Source: Endomicrobium sp. (lineage in GTDB: Bacteria; Elusimicrobiota; Endomicrobiia; Endomicrobiales; Endomicrobiaceae). From it: a DNA stretch of 64,000 nucleotides. The position numbers and the translations under genes were made by a program. Of the stretch, positions 29,471 through 39,569 are shown one piece after another. The stretch is taken from contig JAITTL010000020.1 of the NCBI GenBank assembly GCA_031286985.1, forward strand, positions 22,033 to 86,032, written 5' to 3'. Below the pieces are notes generated by a model, which was not told the origin of the DNA, made no database searches, and saw nothing but the letters and a program-made list of their open reading frames with translations. Position 1 is the first letter of the stretch. Each line of letters opens with the position of its first letter.

Positions 29471-30905
29471 GATAGATACCCATAATGGTCGAAATTATAC
29501 TATCTCTGATAAGTTTTAAATCCTTTAAAGTTATCGAACATTCTGAAAATTGTTCATCAACAAACTTGTTGTTTATTATTCTTTCCACAGTGTTTCTTAT
29601 TCTTACAGATGTAGGTTCATAGATGGTACGACATGCCGCCTCACAAGAATCCGCTACCATTACTATAGCTGAAACTCTTGTGGTTGGTTTAGGCCCTGGA
29701 TATCTAAAATCCTCTATGTTTACATTGGAACTTATTTCTAAAGCTCTATGATAAAAAATATGTATTGGAGTTGTACCGTGATGCTGTTCAATAATGTTAA
29801 TTATTTCATTATCCATATTATATTTTTTAGCAAGGACAGTACCATCTTTAACATGCGCAGTCAAAATTAAACTCGATATAATCGGATTTAAATCATCATG
29901 TAAATTTCGCCCTGTCATTTGGTTTTCTATAAAATATTTTGGATTTTTGAGTTTACCTATATCATGATAATATGATCCTACTCTTGCAAGCAGGGAATTT
30001 TCATTTACAATATTAGCAGCTTGTTCTGCAATATCTGCCGTCATAATCGAATGGTGATATGTACCTGGAGCTTCAAGCATGAGTCTTCTAAGCAAAGGAT
30101 TATTAAAGTCTGATAACTCTATCAATTTAATATTTGTCATCCTAGAGAATATTTTTTCAAATAAAGGAATACACACCAAAAGAATAACGATCGTTATAGC
30201 TCCATTTAGTACACCATGTAAAAGGTTATGTTTGAACTGAAAAATACTATAGCTGCCGAAAAAATAAAACATTGTCATTATCACAACATTTGCAAAAGCA
30301 GTTTTAACGCCTATATTGACAAAATCTGATCTTTTTCGAATATCTTGTACATTTGTAACAACAACAATTCCACTACAAAGCATCATAAGAAAGACCTCAA
30401 ATTTCATATCGTTTAAAAAAGTTACAAACAAACTTAAGCACACCGCGTATAAAATCCCTATTCTCGTCGATAAAAGCATGGCTGCCATTAACGAAAATGC
30501 TGCCACTGGAGAAAGAAATGGAGAAAGAAATTCTTTTAAAATCTGAAATATTAACATCGCAATGATAAAAAGCAAACACATTAAAACAATTGCATCGTTG
30601 TCTTTGATTATTGTTTTTTCCTTGTTTTGAATTTGCACAATAAAAAAGACTACACTAAGAACAATAAGTATAGCAGTTGCTATTAACGATCTACAGCTTA
30701 TCCCAATTCCTATAACTAACATACCGTAAATAGCAATAATTGTAAAAATCAAAGAAACATAGATAGGTATTTTTATCTCTTTAGAAAATAAATTTTTAGA
30801 TCTCCCTACAGATTTAAATTTAGGTATATCAGTTTTAAGGTCTTTTGCAATTTTTAAAAGAAGACCTCTTGTCCAATGTTTTATTTTTTCAAACAAATTA
30901 TCCAT
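29448..30905 (-). CDS. 7TM-HD family protein (PgpH-like HD domain hydrolase), short N-terminus
   Basis: Multiple TM segments then LEAPGTYHHSIMTADIAEQAA, VGSYYHDIGKLKNPKYFIENQ. Confidence 0.9.
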   Translation of the reverse strand: MDNLFEKIKHWTRGLLLKIAKDLKTDIPKFKSVGRSKNLFSKEIKIPIYVSLIFTIIAIYGMLVIGIGISCRSLIATAILIVLSVVFFIVQIQNKEKTIIKDNDAIVLMCLLFIIAMLIFQILKEFLSPFLSPVAAFSLMAAMLLSTRIGILYAVCLSLFVTFLNDMKFEVFLMMLCSGIVVVTNVQDIRKRSDFVNIGVKTAFANVVIMTMFYFFGSYSIFQFKHNLLHGVLNGAITIVILLVCIPLFEKIFSRMTNIKLIELSDFNNPLLRRLMLEAPGTYHHSIMTADIAEQAANIVNENSLLARVGSYYHDIGKLKNPKYFIENQMTGRNLHDDLNPIISSLILTAHVKDGTVLAKKYNMDNEIINIIEQHHGTTPIHIFYHRALEISSNVNIEDFRYPGPKPTTRVSAIVMVADSCEAACRTIYEPTSVRIRNTVERIINNKFVDEQFSECSITLKDLKLIRDSIISTIMGIYHARILYK

Positions 30906-31109
30906 TTATCCTCTTAAAACACAACAACATCGATAAACAAATCACAAAATGCGCACCGAAGTGCACAATAATAGATTTATTACTTAAATGAACAAAACCA
31001 GGGTATCATTAGACTTTTGTTGATCAAAACTTGGTAAAACTTACAAAAATAAGTGAACTATCTAAAATTTTTGAATATAAAATTCCACAAAAATCATAAA
31101 AACTATCTT

Positions 31110-32870
31110 CTAGTCCTTAACAACAGCTAAACGCAAGCCCAACTCTTTTAGTTGTTGGGCGTCTACCGACGTAGGTGCGCCCGAAAGAGGATCTATTGTT
31201 TTTTGAGTCTTGGGAAACGCTATCATTTCCCTTATAGAATCTTCTTTACAAATCAGTGCACACAATCTATCCAAACCTAAGGCTACCCCTCCATGAGGAG
31301 GAGCTCCATATGTTAAAGCTTCAAGCAAAAATCCAAATTTTTCTTTTGCAAGTTCATCAGAAACACCTAAAATATCAAGAATTTTTTTCTGAACATCATT
31401 TTCATGTATTCTTATAGAACCTCCTCCAAGTTCAGTACCGTTTAAAACAACATCATACGCTTTCGCTTTCGCAAAATACACATTTTCTTTCGTAAGAGAC
31501 TGTGCATTCTGTGGAGCTGTAAAAGGATGGTGCAATGCCTGCCATTTTTGTTCCTTTTGATCCCATTCCATAAGATTAAAATCTACAACCCATAAAAAAT
31601 TGAATTTGTTTTTATCTATCAATCCACGTTCTTTACCGATTTTAAGTCTCAAAGCACCAAGCCCTTGTTCCACTATCTTTTTTTCATCTGCGAGAAAAAC
31701 AATTAAATCCCCAGAATTTACATTGAGTTCGGATATAACTGTTCCTATCTCCTCTTTCTTAAAATATTTTACTATATTCGATTCCGCACCAGAATCGGTA
31801 ATTTTTATCCATGCTAAACCTTTAGCTCCATACTCGTTTACAAATTTAGTAAAGCCATCAATTTCTGATCGAGAAAAACTTGCACCATTGGGAATACATA
31901 GCCCTCTGACAATCCCACCTTTTAGTATTGCTGATGAAAATACACTAAATTCACTATTTTTAAACAATTTGGAAAAATCTTTTATCTCCATATCAAACCT
32001 TGTGTCAGGCTTATCTGAGCCATACCGTAACATTGCATCTTCGTAGGATATTCTATCAAAAGGGATTTTTATATCAAGATTTAATGCAATTTTAAAAACT
32101 CTTGCAAGCATCTTTTCAACAAGATTCATTACATCTTCTTGTTCCACAAACGACATCTCAATATCAATCTGCGTAAACTCCATCTGCCTATCAGCACGCA
32201 AATCTTCATCTCTAAAACATTTTGCAAGCTGATAATACTTATCAAAGCCAGCAATCATTAAAATTTGTTTAAAAAGCTGCGGGGATTGTGGTAACGCAAA
32301 AAAACACCCGCTATGAATTCTTGACGGAACCAAAAAATCTCTAGCTCCTTCAGGTGTAGATTTGGTCAAAAAAGGTGTTTCTATTTCTAAAAAACCTTCT
32401 TCATTCAAAAAATTTCTCACTTCGTTTGAAATCTTATGCCGCATTACAAAATTTTTTTGAAAATTTGGACGCCGCAAATCCAGGTACCTATACTTTAATC
32501 TAAGTTCTTCGGAAGTCTCAACATAATCTGAAATTTCAAAGGGAAGCCCTAAAGAAGTGTTAAGAACTTCTAGCTCTATTGCAACAAGCTCAATATTTCC
32601 TGTGGACATATTTGAATTTATGGTATTATCTGGCCTGTTCCTAACTAACCCCTTAACAGAAATCACATATTCACTTCTCAAATTTTCTGCAATCTTAAAC
32701 ATAAATTCATTTTTGGGTTGAAAAACAATCTGCAAAAGGCCAGACCTATCTCTTAAATCAATAAAAATTACACCTCCGTGATCCCTCCGTGAGTGTACCC
32801 ATCCACATACGACAATTTCTTTTCCTACACTGTTCTCTCTTACGTCTCCGCAATAACTACTTCTTTTCAT
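31110..32870 (-). CDS. aspS: Aspartate--tRNA ligase
   Basis: VCGWVHSRRDHGGVIFIDLRDRSGLLQIV, LPQSPQLFKQILMIAGFDKYYQLAKCFRDEDLRADRQMEFTQIDIEMSF. Confidence 0.97.
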   Translation of the reverse strand: MKRSSYCGDVRENSVGKEIVVCGWVHSRRDHGGVIFIDLRDRSGLLQIVFQPKNEFMFKIAENLRSEYVISVKGLVRNRPDNTINSNMSTGNIELVAIELEVLNTSLGLPFEISDYVETSEELRLKYRYLDLRRPNFQKNFVMRHKISNEVRNFLNEEGFLEIETPFLTKSTPEGARDFLVPSRIHSGCFFALPQSPQLFKQILMIAGFDKYYQLAKCFRDEDLRADRQMEFTQIDIEMSFVEQEDVMNLVEKMLARVFKIALNLDIKIPFDRISYEDAMLRYGSDKPDTRFDMEIKDFSKLFKNSEFSVFSSAILKGGIVRGLCIPNGASFSRSEIDGFTKFVNEYGAKGLAWIKITDSGAESNIVKYFKKEEIGTVISELNVNSGDLIVFLADEKKIVEQGLGALRLKIGKERGLIDKNKFNFLWVVDFNLMEWDQKEQKWQALHHPFTAPQNAQSLTKENVYFAKAKAYDVVLNGTELGGGSIRIHENDVQKKILDILGVSDELAKEKFGFLLEALTYGAPPHGGVALGLDRLCALICKEDSIREMIAFPKTQKTIDPLSGAPTSVDAQQLKELGLRLAVVKD

Positions 32871-32951
32871 AAAAACCTCTTTTCCACAGAAAAAGATAAT
32901 CTTATCTTTCTTTTGTATCCATTATCGCAAACTATCGGTACAAATATTTTG

Positions 32952-33482
32952 CTATCCTAACCCTTTATTTGCAAAATACATCAACGCAATAATTGTCTTT
33001 GAATCTTTTATTTTACCAACCTTTACCATCTTAACAGCATCTTTAAAATTTATTATTTCGCTGGAAAGAAATTCATCATCTTCTTGATTTTGTCTTCCTG
33101 CCTCAAGCCCAAAAGCTGAAAAAATATATATTATCTCTGTTGAAAAGGCCGGTGCTGGATAAAAAGACAAAACCATTTCCAACTCCTTTGCCCTATATCC
33201 CGTCTCTTCAACCAGTTCTCTACTTGCACATTCAATGGGCACTTCTCCTTTATCAATTCTACCAGCAGGTATTTCGTACGTTATTTGGTCTATAGGATAC
33301 CTATACTGTTTTATCAAAACAATATTCTTATCATCCACAAAAGGCAAAACAGACGCCGCTCCTGGATGATCTAAATATTCCCTCGTAGCAACTGCACCAT
33401 TTGGTAGTTCAACTTCATCACAAAAAAGATCTACAACAGATCCATGATACATTTTGGTTTTTCTTATTAATTTTTCTTTCAT
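32952..33482 (-). CDS. NUDIX hydrolase, ADP-ribose pyrophosphatase type; start reassigned from 33572
   Basis: Start MKEKLIRKTKMYHGSVVDLF; Nudix box-like GRIDKGEVPIECASRELVEETGYRA. Confidence 0.9.
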   Translation of the reverse strand: MKEKLIRKTKMYHGSVVDLFCDEVELPNGAVATREYLDHPGAASVLPFVDDKNIVLIKQYRYPIDQITYEIPAGRIDKGEVPIECASRELVEETGYRAKELEMVLSFYPAPAFSTEIIYIFSAFGLEAGRQNQEDDEFLSSEIINFKDAVKMVKVGKIKDSKTIIALMYFANKGLG

Positions 33483-33605
33483 ATCTATATCAACACCCCC
33501 TGACGTTTTATCATTTAAAAAAAACGTTACTTTGCCCTTTCTTAAAAATAGCCAACAACACATAGCAAACATTTACCCTAAGTGTTTTAAAATTTGCCAT
33601 TATTT

Positions 33606-34871
33606 CTATTTTTCAAATACAAATTCAAATTTACCAATTTTAACACAGTCTCCAGTTTTCGCACCCATTTTTTCCAGCTTTGCTTCTAGTCCCATTTTTT
33701 TAAGAATATTTTGGTAACGTCTTAATGCTTCATCTTCTCCAAATTTTGTCATTTCTGTAAGTGTTTTAACCTTAGTCCCCGTGACCACATAAACACCATT
33801 TTCATTCATTTCAACTTCAAATTCTGATTCATAAATATATTTTTTTACAGGGATGGTTTCTTTTATCTCATCTTCAGAACTATAGCTAATTGGTTTCTTA
33901 AGTATTTTCACTATTTCCTTAAGCAAAGCTTCAACACCTTGGCCCGTAACTGCTGAAATTGGGAACAATTTTCTGACTCTTAAATGTTTTTTTAGATTTT
34001 TTATGCGAAGTTGCGTTCCCGATAAATCAATTTTATTTAAAACTACTATGGTATATTTTTTAAAAAGATTTTTTGAATAATTTTTTAATTCATTATTTAT
34101 TATTTTATAATTTTCATATGGAGCTTCCCCTTCAAAACCACTTACATCTATCATGTGTACCAAAAGCTTTGTTTGCTTTACGTGTCTTAGAAACTCAAAC
34201 CCAAGACCTTTCCCATCATGAGCACCCTCAATTATCCCAGGAATGTCAGCAACCACAAAACATTCCCCTTTATAGTTTACAACTCCTAAATTAGGGGCCA
34301 AAGTTGTAAAAGGATAGTCTGCAATTTTAGGTTTTGCTGCTGAGATTTGCGATAGAAGAGTAGACTTTCCAGCATTTGGTAAGCCTATAAAACCTACATC
34401 AGCAATTAAACGAAGTTCTAAATTGACTTCTGAGGTTTCTCCTGGTTCACCTTTTTCTGCGATTCTTGGAGCCGTATATTTCCCAGTTTTAAAAGAAGAA
34501 TTTCCCCTGCCACCTCTACCACCTTTGACGACTAAAATTTTCTCACCTGCAGCTTTTAAATCTGCAAAAAGCTCACCATTTTTAAAAATCAAAGTCCCTA
34601 AAGGAATTTTTATTACTAAATCTTTACCATATCTACCAAACTTATTGTTCGCTGAGCCTTTTTCACCATTTGGAGCTTCAAATTTTTGTTTGTACGATAA
34701 ATCTAAAAGAGTTGATTTATGAGGATCTCCCTCAAAATAAATGTCACCTCCTTTTCCTCCATTGCCTCCATTAGGGCCACCATAAGGAACATGTTTTTCC
34801 CTTCTAAAAGAAATACAGCCGTCGCCTCCGCGCCCAGCTGCAAGAAAAACACTAACCTTATCTATAAGCAT
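33606..34871 (-). CDS. obgE: GTPase Obg
   Basis: Gly-rich Obg fold (GGDGCISFRREKHVPYGGPNGGNGGKGGDIYF) and GLPNAGKSTLLSQISAAKPKIADYPFTTLAPNLGVV, C-terminal OCT-like domain. Confidence 0.97.
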   Translation of the reverse strand: MLIDKVSVFLAAGRGGDGCISFRREKHVPYGGPNGGNGGKGGDIYFEGDPHKSTLLDLSYKQKFEAPNGEKGSANNKFGRYGKDLVIKIPLGTLIFKNGELFADLKAAGEKILVVKGGRGGRGNSSFKTGKYTAPRIAEKGEPGETSEVNLELRLIADVGFIGLPNAGKSTLLSQISAAKPKIADYPFTTLAPNLGVVNYKGECFVVADIPGIIEGAHDGKGLGFEFLRHVKQTKLLVHMIDVSGFEGEAPYENYKIINNELKNYSKNLFKKYTIVVLNKIDLSGTQLRIKNLKKHLRVRKLFPISAVTGQGVEALLKEIVKILKKPISYSSEDEIKETIPVKKYIYESEFEVEMNENGVYVVTGTKVKTLTEMTKFGEDEALRRYQNILKKMGLEAKLEKMGAKTGDCVKIGKFEFVFEK

Positions 34872-34894
34872 TGAGATATTTTTATCCCTAAATC

Positions 34895-35146
34895 TTATTT
34901 TTCAATATTTACGTAGCGCCTATTTCCAGATTTTTTAATAAATTTAACCACTCCTGCAATCTTCGCAAAAAGAGTGTTGTCCTTGCCCATACCGACATTT
35001 ATTCCTGGGCGATACTTGGTACCCCTCTGGCGAACTATTATAGCCCCAGCAAAAGCTTTTTGATCTCCATAAATTTTTACACCTAATCTCTGGCCGTGCG
35101 AATCGCGTCCATTAGTTGACGAACCCTGCGCTTTAACATGAGCCAT
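34895..35146 (-). CDS. rpmA: Ribosomal protein bL27
   Basis: [54 protein letters not shown]. Confidence 0.97.
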   Translation of the reverse strand: MAHVKAQGSSTNGRDSHGQRLGVKIYGDQKAFAGAIIVRQRGTKYRPGINVGMGKDNTLFAKIAGVVKFIKKSGNRRYVNIEK

Positions 35147-35179
35147 CTATATCTCCCCTAATAAAACTTTCTTTATAGC

Positions 35180-35494
35180 TTAAGCATTAATTTTTACAAC
35201 TTTCAACTCTGTCACGTACTGACGGTGTCCTTGAAGCTTTTTATAACCTTTTTTCGGCTTTTTCTTAAATACCAAAACCTTAGAAGCTCTTTTTTGTGCT
35301 ATAACCTTCGCAACTACTTTTGCACCTTCAACCACAGGCCTACCAATGGTTACTTTTTCACCATCTGTAAGCAAAAGAACTTCCTCCAGAACAACATCCT
35401 GTCCAGCCTCAGCTCCATCAATTTTCTCTACAACTAGGTTCACACCTTCCTCTACCTTGTACTGCTTCCCACCAGTTTTAACAATCGCATACAT
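35180..35494 (-). CDS. rplU: Ribosomal protein bL21; start reassigned from 35503 to the ATG at 35494
   Basis: MYAIVKTGGKQYKVEEG...KKKPKKGYKKLQGHRQYVTELKV; AGGGG Shine-Dalgarno about 8 nt upstream of this ATG. Confidence 0.96.
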   Translation of the reverse strand: MYAIVKTGGKQYKVEEGVNLVVEKIDGAEAGQDVVLEEVLLLTDGEKVTIGRPVVEGAKVVAKVIAQKRASKVLVFKKKPKKGYKKLQGHRQYVTELKVVKINA

Positions 35495-35499
35495 TTGAC

Positions 35500-35521
35500 A
35501 CACCCCTTCTTTTGAGGGTGT
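35500..35521 (-). promoter_or_regulatory. Hairpin overlapping rplU Shine-Dalgarno (possible L21 leader-like control)
   Basis: Inverted repeat ACACCC(35500-35505)/GGGTGT(35516-35521) directly upstream of rplU ATG. Confidence 0.35.
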
Positions 35522-35678
35522 AATCTACAAAAATTGTGTATGTTTGTCAAATCCACATAGTCAATTTTGTATATTTAAATGGGTTTTGGATGCTACACTA
35601 ATATTTTTAACATCCCATAGCTTATCTCTAAGATTCTAGTGTGCATTATTAAAAGAGTACAGTCTATAAATAAGAGAT

Positions 35679-35704
35679 GCCATTATAAATAAATTTATAA
35701 TGGC
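35679..35704. repeat. Perfect 26-bp palindrome GCCATTATAAATAAATTTATAATGGC (12-bp arms, 2-nt centre)
   Basis: Arms GCCATTATAAAT and ATTTATAATGGC are exact reverse complements. Confidence 0.85.
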
Positions 35705-35724
35705 TGCTGGACATTAAATATATT

Positions 35725-36000
35725 ATTACAGCGATGGCAAAAACAAAGCCAATCCCACACTCCAGAGCTTCTTCAATCTCAATTAAAGTTGCTTGTAGAA
35801 GCATTAAATGGGATACAAAAATATGTTAAATACATGAAAAAGGAAGAAATTACATTGCAGAAAGACTTAATGTTATAGATCAAATTACATGCAGAAAGCC
35901 CGAGGGAGCATTTTATGTTTTTCCAAATATAAATGCTTTGTTGAAAAAAATTAAAGAAAAAATTTTAAAAATTGAAAAACTCTCATCGATAATACTATAA
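35725..36000 (+). pseudogene. Class I aminotransferase (AspC-like) C-terminal remnant with two frameshifts
   Basis: Frame 1 TAMAK..., frame 2 QSQSHTPELLQSQLKLLVEALNGIQKYVKYM, back to frame 1 EKGRNYIAERLNVIDQITCRKPEGAFYVFPNINAL...stop at 35998-36000. Confidence 0.8.
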
Positions 36001-39000
36001 GTCATTTTTGACATCAAAAATTTGTACTTTTTCGATGTTTACAATATATGTTGATATTTTTTTATGTGGATAAATTTCTGTTATCAGGCCAGCATAACTT
36101 TTAAGTTGATTTCGATTTTCTAACATATCCTGATTCGAACTTTTAAAATCTACTATTATGACCTTATCCTTATCTACTATAAGCTTATCAATTTTGAAAA
36201 GTTTACCTGATGCATTTACAATTTCTTTTTCATTATAGATTTTATTTTTATCATGCATAAATAACTTCAAAATTGTTTTGGACGCAAACAATTTTTCAAG
36301 CTTTACTCTAACAAAATCAACACTTTCAGAGAAAAATTTTCTTTTTGTAATACCAATAGCATTGCTTATAGCATCGTTTATATTTTCATTTCTTAACGAT
36401 ACTATACTTGACAATGCGTAGTGTATAATCGTTCCTTTTTTTCTGGCATTATCTATATCAAGAATAGTTTTCTTTTCACCTATTAAGTACTTTTGTATAT
36501 CTTTATAGCCTTTGTTGAAATCATCTAAAAAAATACCATCTTCCTCAACATTGGCTATATTGTACTTCTGCTTGGAACCCAAAATAAGTGGAATATCGCC
36601 AAGCAACGTAAGAGCAATATTATTTGAAATTCCTGATTTTGGTGGAACTATTGCATAAAATTCATATTCTGCCCTTGTCATTGAAACATAAAGCCCGTTA
36701 AGTTCAGATAATAAAATGCTAAATTTTTCTTTATTGTAAAGTTCTTTTGCTTTTTGTGAAAATATCGCAACATCTTTCGATATTCTAAATATTTTTATTT
36801 CATCTTCAGATTCAAAAAAATACGATTTATTGATCTTTTTTGCAGAAAGCTCAAAAAATGGCATTATCACAACAGGAAACTGAAGACCTTTAGCTTTGTG
36901 AATAGTCATAATTTTGATACCATTTCCAAAAATTCTTTTTATATACAAAGAATCAGTATCCTCTTTTAGCTTAAAATATTCTAAAAAATTCCCTAACCCT
37001 GAGTCCTGTATTTCAAATTCTTTTATAAATTCTAAAAAACACATTACAAATGCTTTACTGTCAGGGAAATTGTCTGTGATCTCAAATTTTTCAAGTATTG
37101 CAAGTGTAAGTTCATATACCGGGATAAATCCTGCTTTTACAAAAAATAATTCGAAATAATTTTTCCATAAATATTCATATTTATTTTGAAAACTTTTAAA
37201 AAAATTTACCGTTTTATTATCTATATTTTTATTACAATCAAAAATAAATTTTTCAAATTCCTTATCTGAAATATTTGAAATTTTTTCAAAAATATCCCCC
37301 AAAATAAATGAAGAAAACGCCAATGCATTCATTGGGGAATTAATGAACATAAGAAGCGATAGAATTTGTTTTATAATACTGTTATTTTTTATGTTTAAAG
37401 TCTGTGACGACTCTATCTCTAATCCTTCCTCTAAAAGCCATGAACTTACGTTAAGTATTTCATCATTAGTTCTACATAAAACCACTATATCTTGAGGTAT
37501 AAATCTTTTAAGTAACTGAAAAATATTGTCAATAAATTTTTGTTTTATTTTTTCATTCACATTTTCGCACATTTTTTCTATCACGCTTACTTCCACATAA
37601 CCGTAGTCATGTTCTTTTACAACTTGTTGATTAGAAGATGTATAGGTTTTAATAAATTTCGAAAAATCATACTCAATATTACCTTTTCTACAAACTTCAT
37701 TTAAAAAATTTTCTATATTTTCTTTTGAAAAAACTCTATTATTGAAATCAACTATAGTTTTTCCACTTCTAAAATTTTTTTCAAGATACCGTTTTTCAAT
37801 ATCCACTGAATGAAATTCATTTAGTACTTCATCAAAAAGCTCAGGTCTTCCTCCCCTAAAAGTATAAATAGCTTGTTTTGCATCACCAACATAGAAAAAA
37901 GTCCCACCGCAGGCAAGACTCTCTTCTAAAAATCTTTTCATTCCTATCCACTGCACAAAATTTGTATCTTGAAATTCATCGATTAAAAAATGTTTATATC
38001 TTTCTGACAATCTATAGTATACCTCTGGCATAATAGCATTGTCTTTTTTAAAAAAATTAACTATTTTTTTATTTATTTCATTGAGAAAAACAACCCCATC
38101 CTTTTTGGATTGTTTATCAAACTCAATGGAAACTTCCGAATATATAAATGAGTAAATGGCGTAATAATTCTCTAAGTAAAAATCACATAAAGATTTAATT
38201 TCTTTATTTATCTCACTCCATATATCATCGGCTTTAAGGTTTTTTTCAACGCCTGCCTTATATTTAAGCTCTTTTTTTGCAAAAACATGAGGAATTTTCA
38301 TTGAGAAAAATAATCCAGCATCTCCCTGCAAAACTTTTTTAACTGCATTATTATAATGAGAATGAATATGAGATTCTGGTACAAGTTTAGTAAAAACTTT
38401 AAGATTTTTTATAATTTTGTTAACTCTTAAAGAAAATTCCTTTGTATATTCAAGTTTTCCCGTAATAAAAATATTTTTACCCGTATTCCAAAATCTGTCA
38501 AATAGTTTTTTGATTTCATCATATATATTATCTTTTGGTATCCAACCTGAAGCATTCATCAGATATTGAGATAAGTATTCTAGTACCTTTTTTGTCAAAT
38601 TTTTTGATGCTTGCGATCTCTGTAAAAATGTTGCCAAAGAAAGAAGAAGATGTGACGAATAATCCTTCTCTATAACAAAATTAGGTGAGATATCTATACT
38701 GATAGCACAAGATTTCAATATATGGTGTTTAAAACTGTCAATAGTACTTACGTTGAAATTATCATAAGAATCGAAGATGGTTTTTAAAACAAACAAACTT
38801 TCTTTTGCTATTTCATTTTTTGTAAGATTTAAATCGCAGAACAATTCATCAACATCTAAAGACAATACGCCTTTTTTAAGATAATTTAGAATCCTGTGCT
38901 TCATTTCAATAGCAGCTTTATTTGTAAAGGTTACAGCTATTATGTTTTTTACATCAATATTTTTGTTGGACCCTAACAACAAACAGACATATCTTTTTGC

Positions 39001-39063
39001 CAGATTATAAGTTTTGCCTGAACCGGCCGATGCTTGCACAGATATTATTTGGGGTTTGTTCAT
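35995..39063 (-). CDS. UvrD/Rep-family helicase-nuclease, AddA/RecB-like
   Basis: Walker A QASAGSGKTYNLAKRYV, AVTFTNKAAIEMKHRI, LIDEFQDTNFVQW, GDAKQAIYTFRGG, IMTIHKAKGLQFPVVIMP, C-terminal IVDFKSS nuclease motif. Confidence 0.9.
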   Translation of the reverse strand: MNKPQIISVQASAGSGKTYNLAKRYVCLLLGSNKNIDVKNIIAVTFTNKAAIEMKHRILNYLKKGVLSLDVDELFCDLNLTKNEIAKESLFVLKTIFDSYDNFNVSTIDSFKHHILKSCAISIDISPNFVIEKDYSSHLLLSLATFLQRSQASKNLTKKVLEYLSQYLMNASGWIPKDNIYDEIKKLFDRFWNTGKNIFITGKLEYTKEFSLRVNKIIKNLKVFTKLVPESHIHSHYNNAVKKVLQGDAGLFFSMKIPHVFAKKELKYKAGVEKNLKADDIWSEINKEIKSLCDFYLENYYAIYSFIYSEVSIEFDKQSKKDGVVFLNEINKKIVNFFKKDNAIMPEVYYRLSERYKHFLIDEFQDTNFVQWIGMKRFLEESLACGGTFFYVGDAKQAIYTFRGGRPELFDEVLNEFHSVDIEKRYLEKNFRSGKTIVDFNNRVFSKENIENFLNEVCRKGNIEYDFSKFIKTYTSSNQQVVKEHDYGYVEVSVIEKMCENVNEKIKQKFIDNIFQLLKRFIPQDIVVLCRTNDEILNVSSWLLEEGLEIESSQTLNIKNNSIIKQILSLLMFINSPMNALAFSSFILGDIFEKISNISDKEFEKFIFDCNKNIDNKTVNFFKSFQNKYEYLWKNYFELFFVKAGFIPVYELTLAILEKFEITDNFPDSKAFVMCFLEFIKEFEIQDSGLGNFLEYFKLKEDTDSLYIKRIFGNGIKIMTIHKAKGLQFPVVIMPFFELSAKKINKSYFFESEDEIKIFRISKDVAIFSQKAKELYNKEKFSILLSELNGLYVSMTRAEYEFYAIVPPKSGISNNIALTLLGDIPLILGSKQKYNIANVEEDGIFLDDFNKGYKDIQKYLIGEKKTILDIDNARKKGTIIHYALSSIVSLRNENINDAISNAIGITKRKFFSESVDFVRVKLEKLFASKTILKLFMHDKNKIYNEKEIVNASGKLFKIDKLIVDKDKVIIVDFKSSNQDMLENRNQLKSYAGLITEIYPHKKISTYIVNIEKVQIFDVKNDL

Positions 39064-39074
39064 AATAAACTTGA

Positions 39075-39569
39075 TTAGTGTTTGTCAGCATAATTACTAA
39101 TATCTTTTGCCATCTCTCTTGCGATATCTTTGTTTTTTATATATTCCCTTTTGTCATACGATTTCTTCCCTTTTGCAAGACCAACAAGAAGTTTAACATT
39201 TCCCCTACTGATATAAGCTTCAAGAGGAACAACTGTAAGCCCCTTTTCTTTTACCCGTGCGCACAATTTATTAATCTCAGCTCTATGCATCAAAAGCTTA
39301 CGTTTTCTTCTAGCATCGTAATCAACAACATGAGTGGATATTTGCTCATAAGGGGCAATAAACACACCATCTACAAAAGCTTCACCTTTATAAAACCCAA
39401 CAACACCATCTACAAGACTCATACTGGACCGCCTTACAGACTTAACTTCATAGCCAGACAAAATCACACCAACTTCAAGTTTTTCAAGAATTTCGTAATC
39501 GTAATAAGCTTTCTTATTTGATGAAAATACCCTTCTACCTTCGCTGTTTATTTTCATATCCTTTTTCAA
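39075..39569 (-). CDS. smpB: SsrA-binding protein SmpB
   Basis: SSNKKAYYDYEILEKLEVGVILSGYEVKSVRRSSMSLVDGVV, LLVGLAKGKKSYDKRE. Confidence 0.96.
   Translation of the reverse strand: MKKDMKINSEGRRVFSSNKKAYYDYEILEKLEVGVILSGYEVKSVRRSSMSLVDGVVGFYKGEAFVDGVFIAPYEQISTHVVDYDARRKRKLLMHRAEINKLCARVKEKGLTVVPLEAYISRGNVKLLVGLAKGKKSYDKREYIKNKDIAREMAKDISNYADKH

Noticed and set aside
31600-32046. 148-aa plus-strand ORF
   Set aside because: Entirely antisense to aspS, no recognisable motif.
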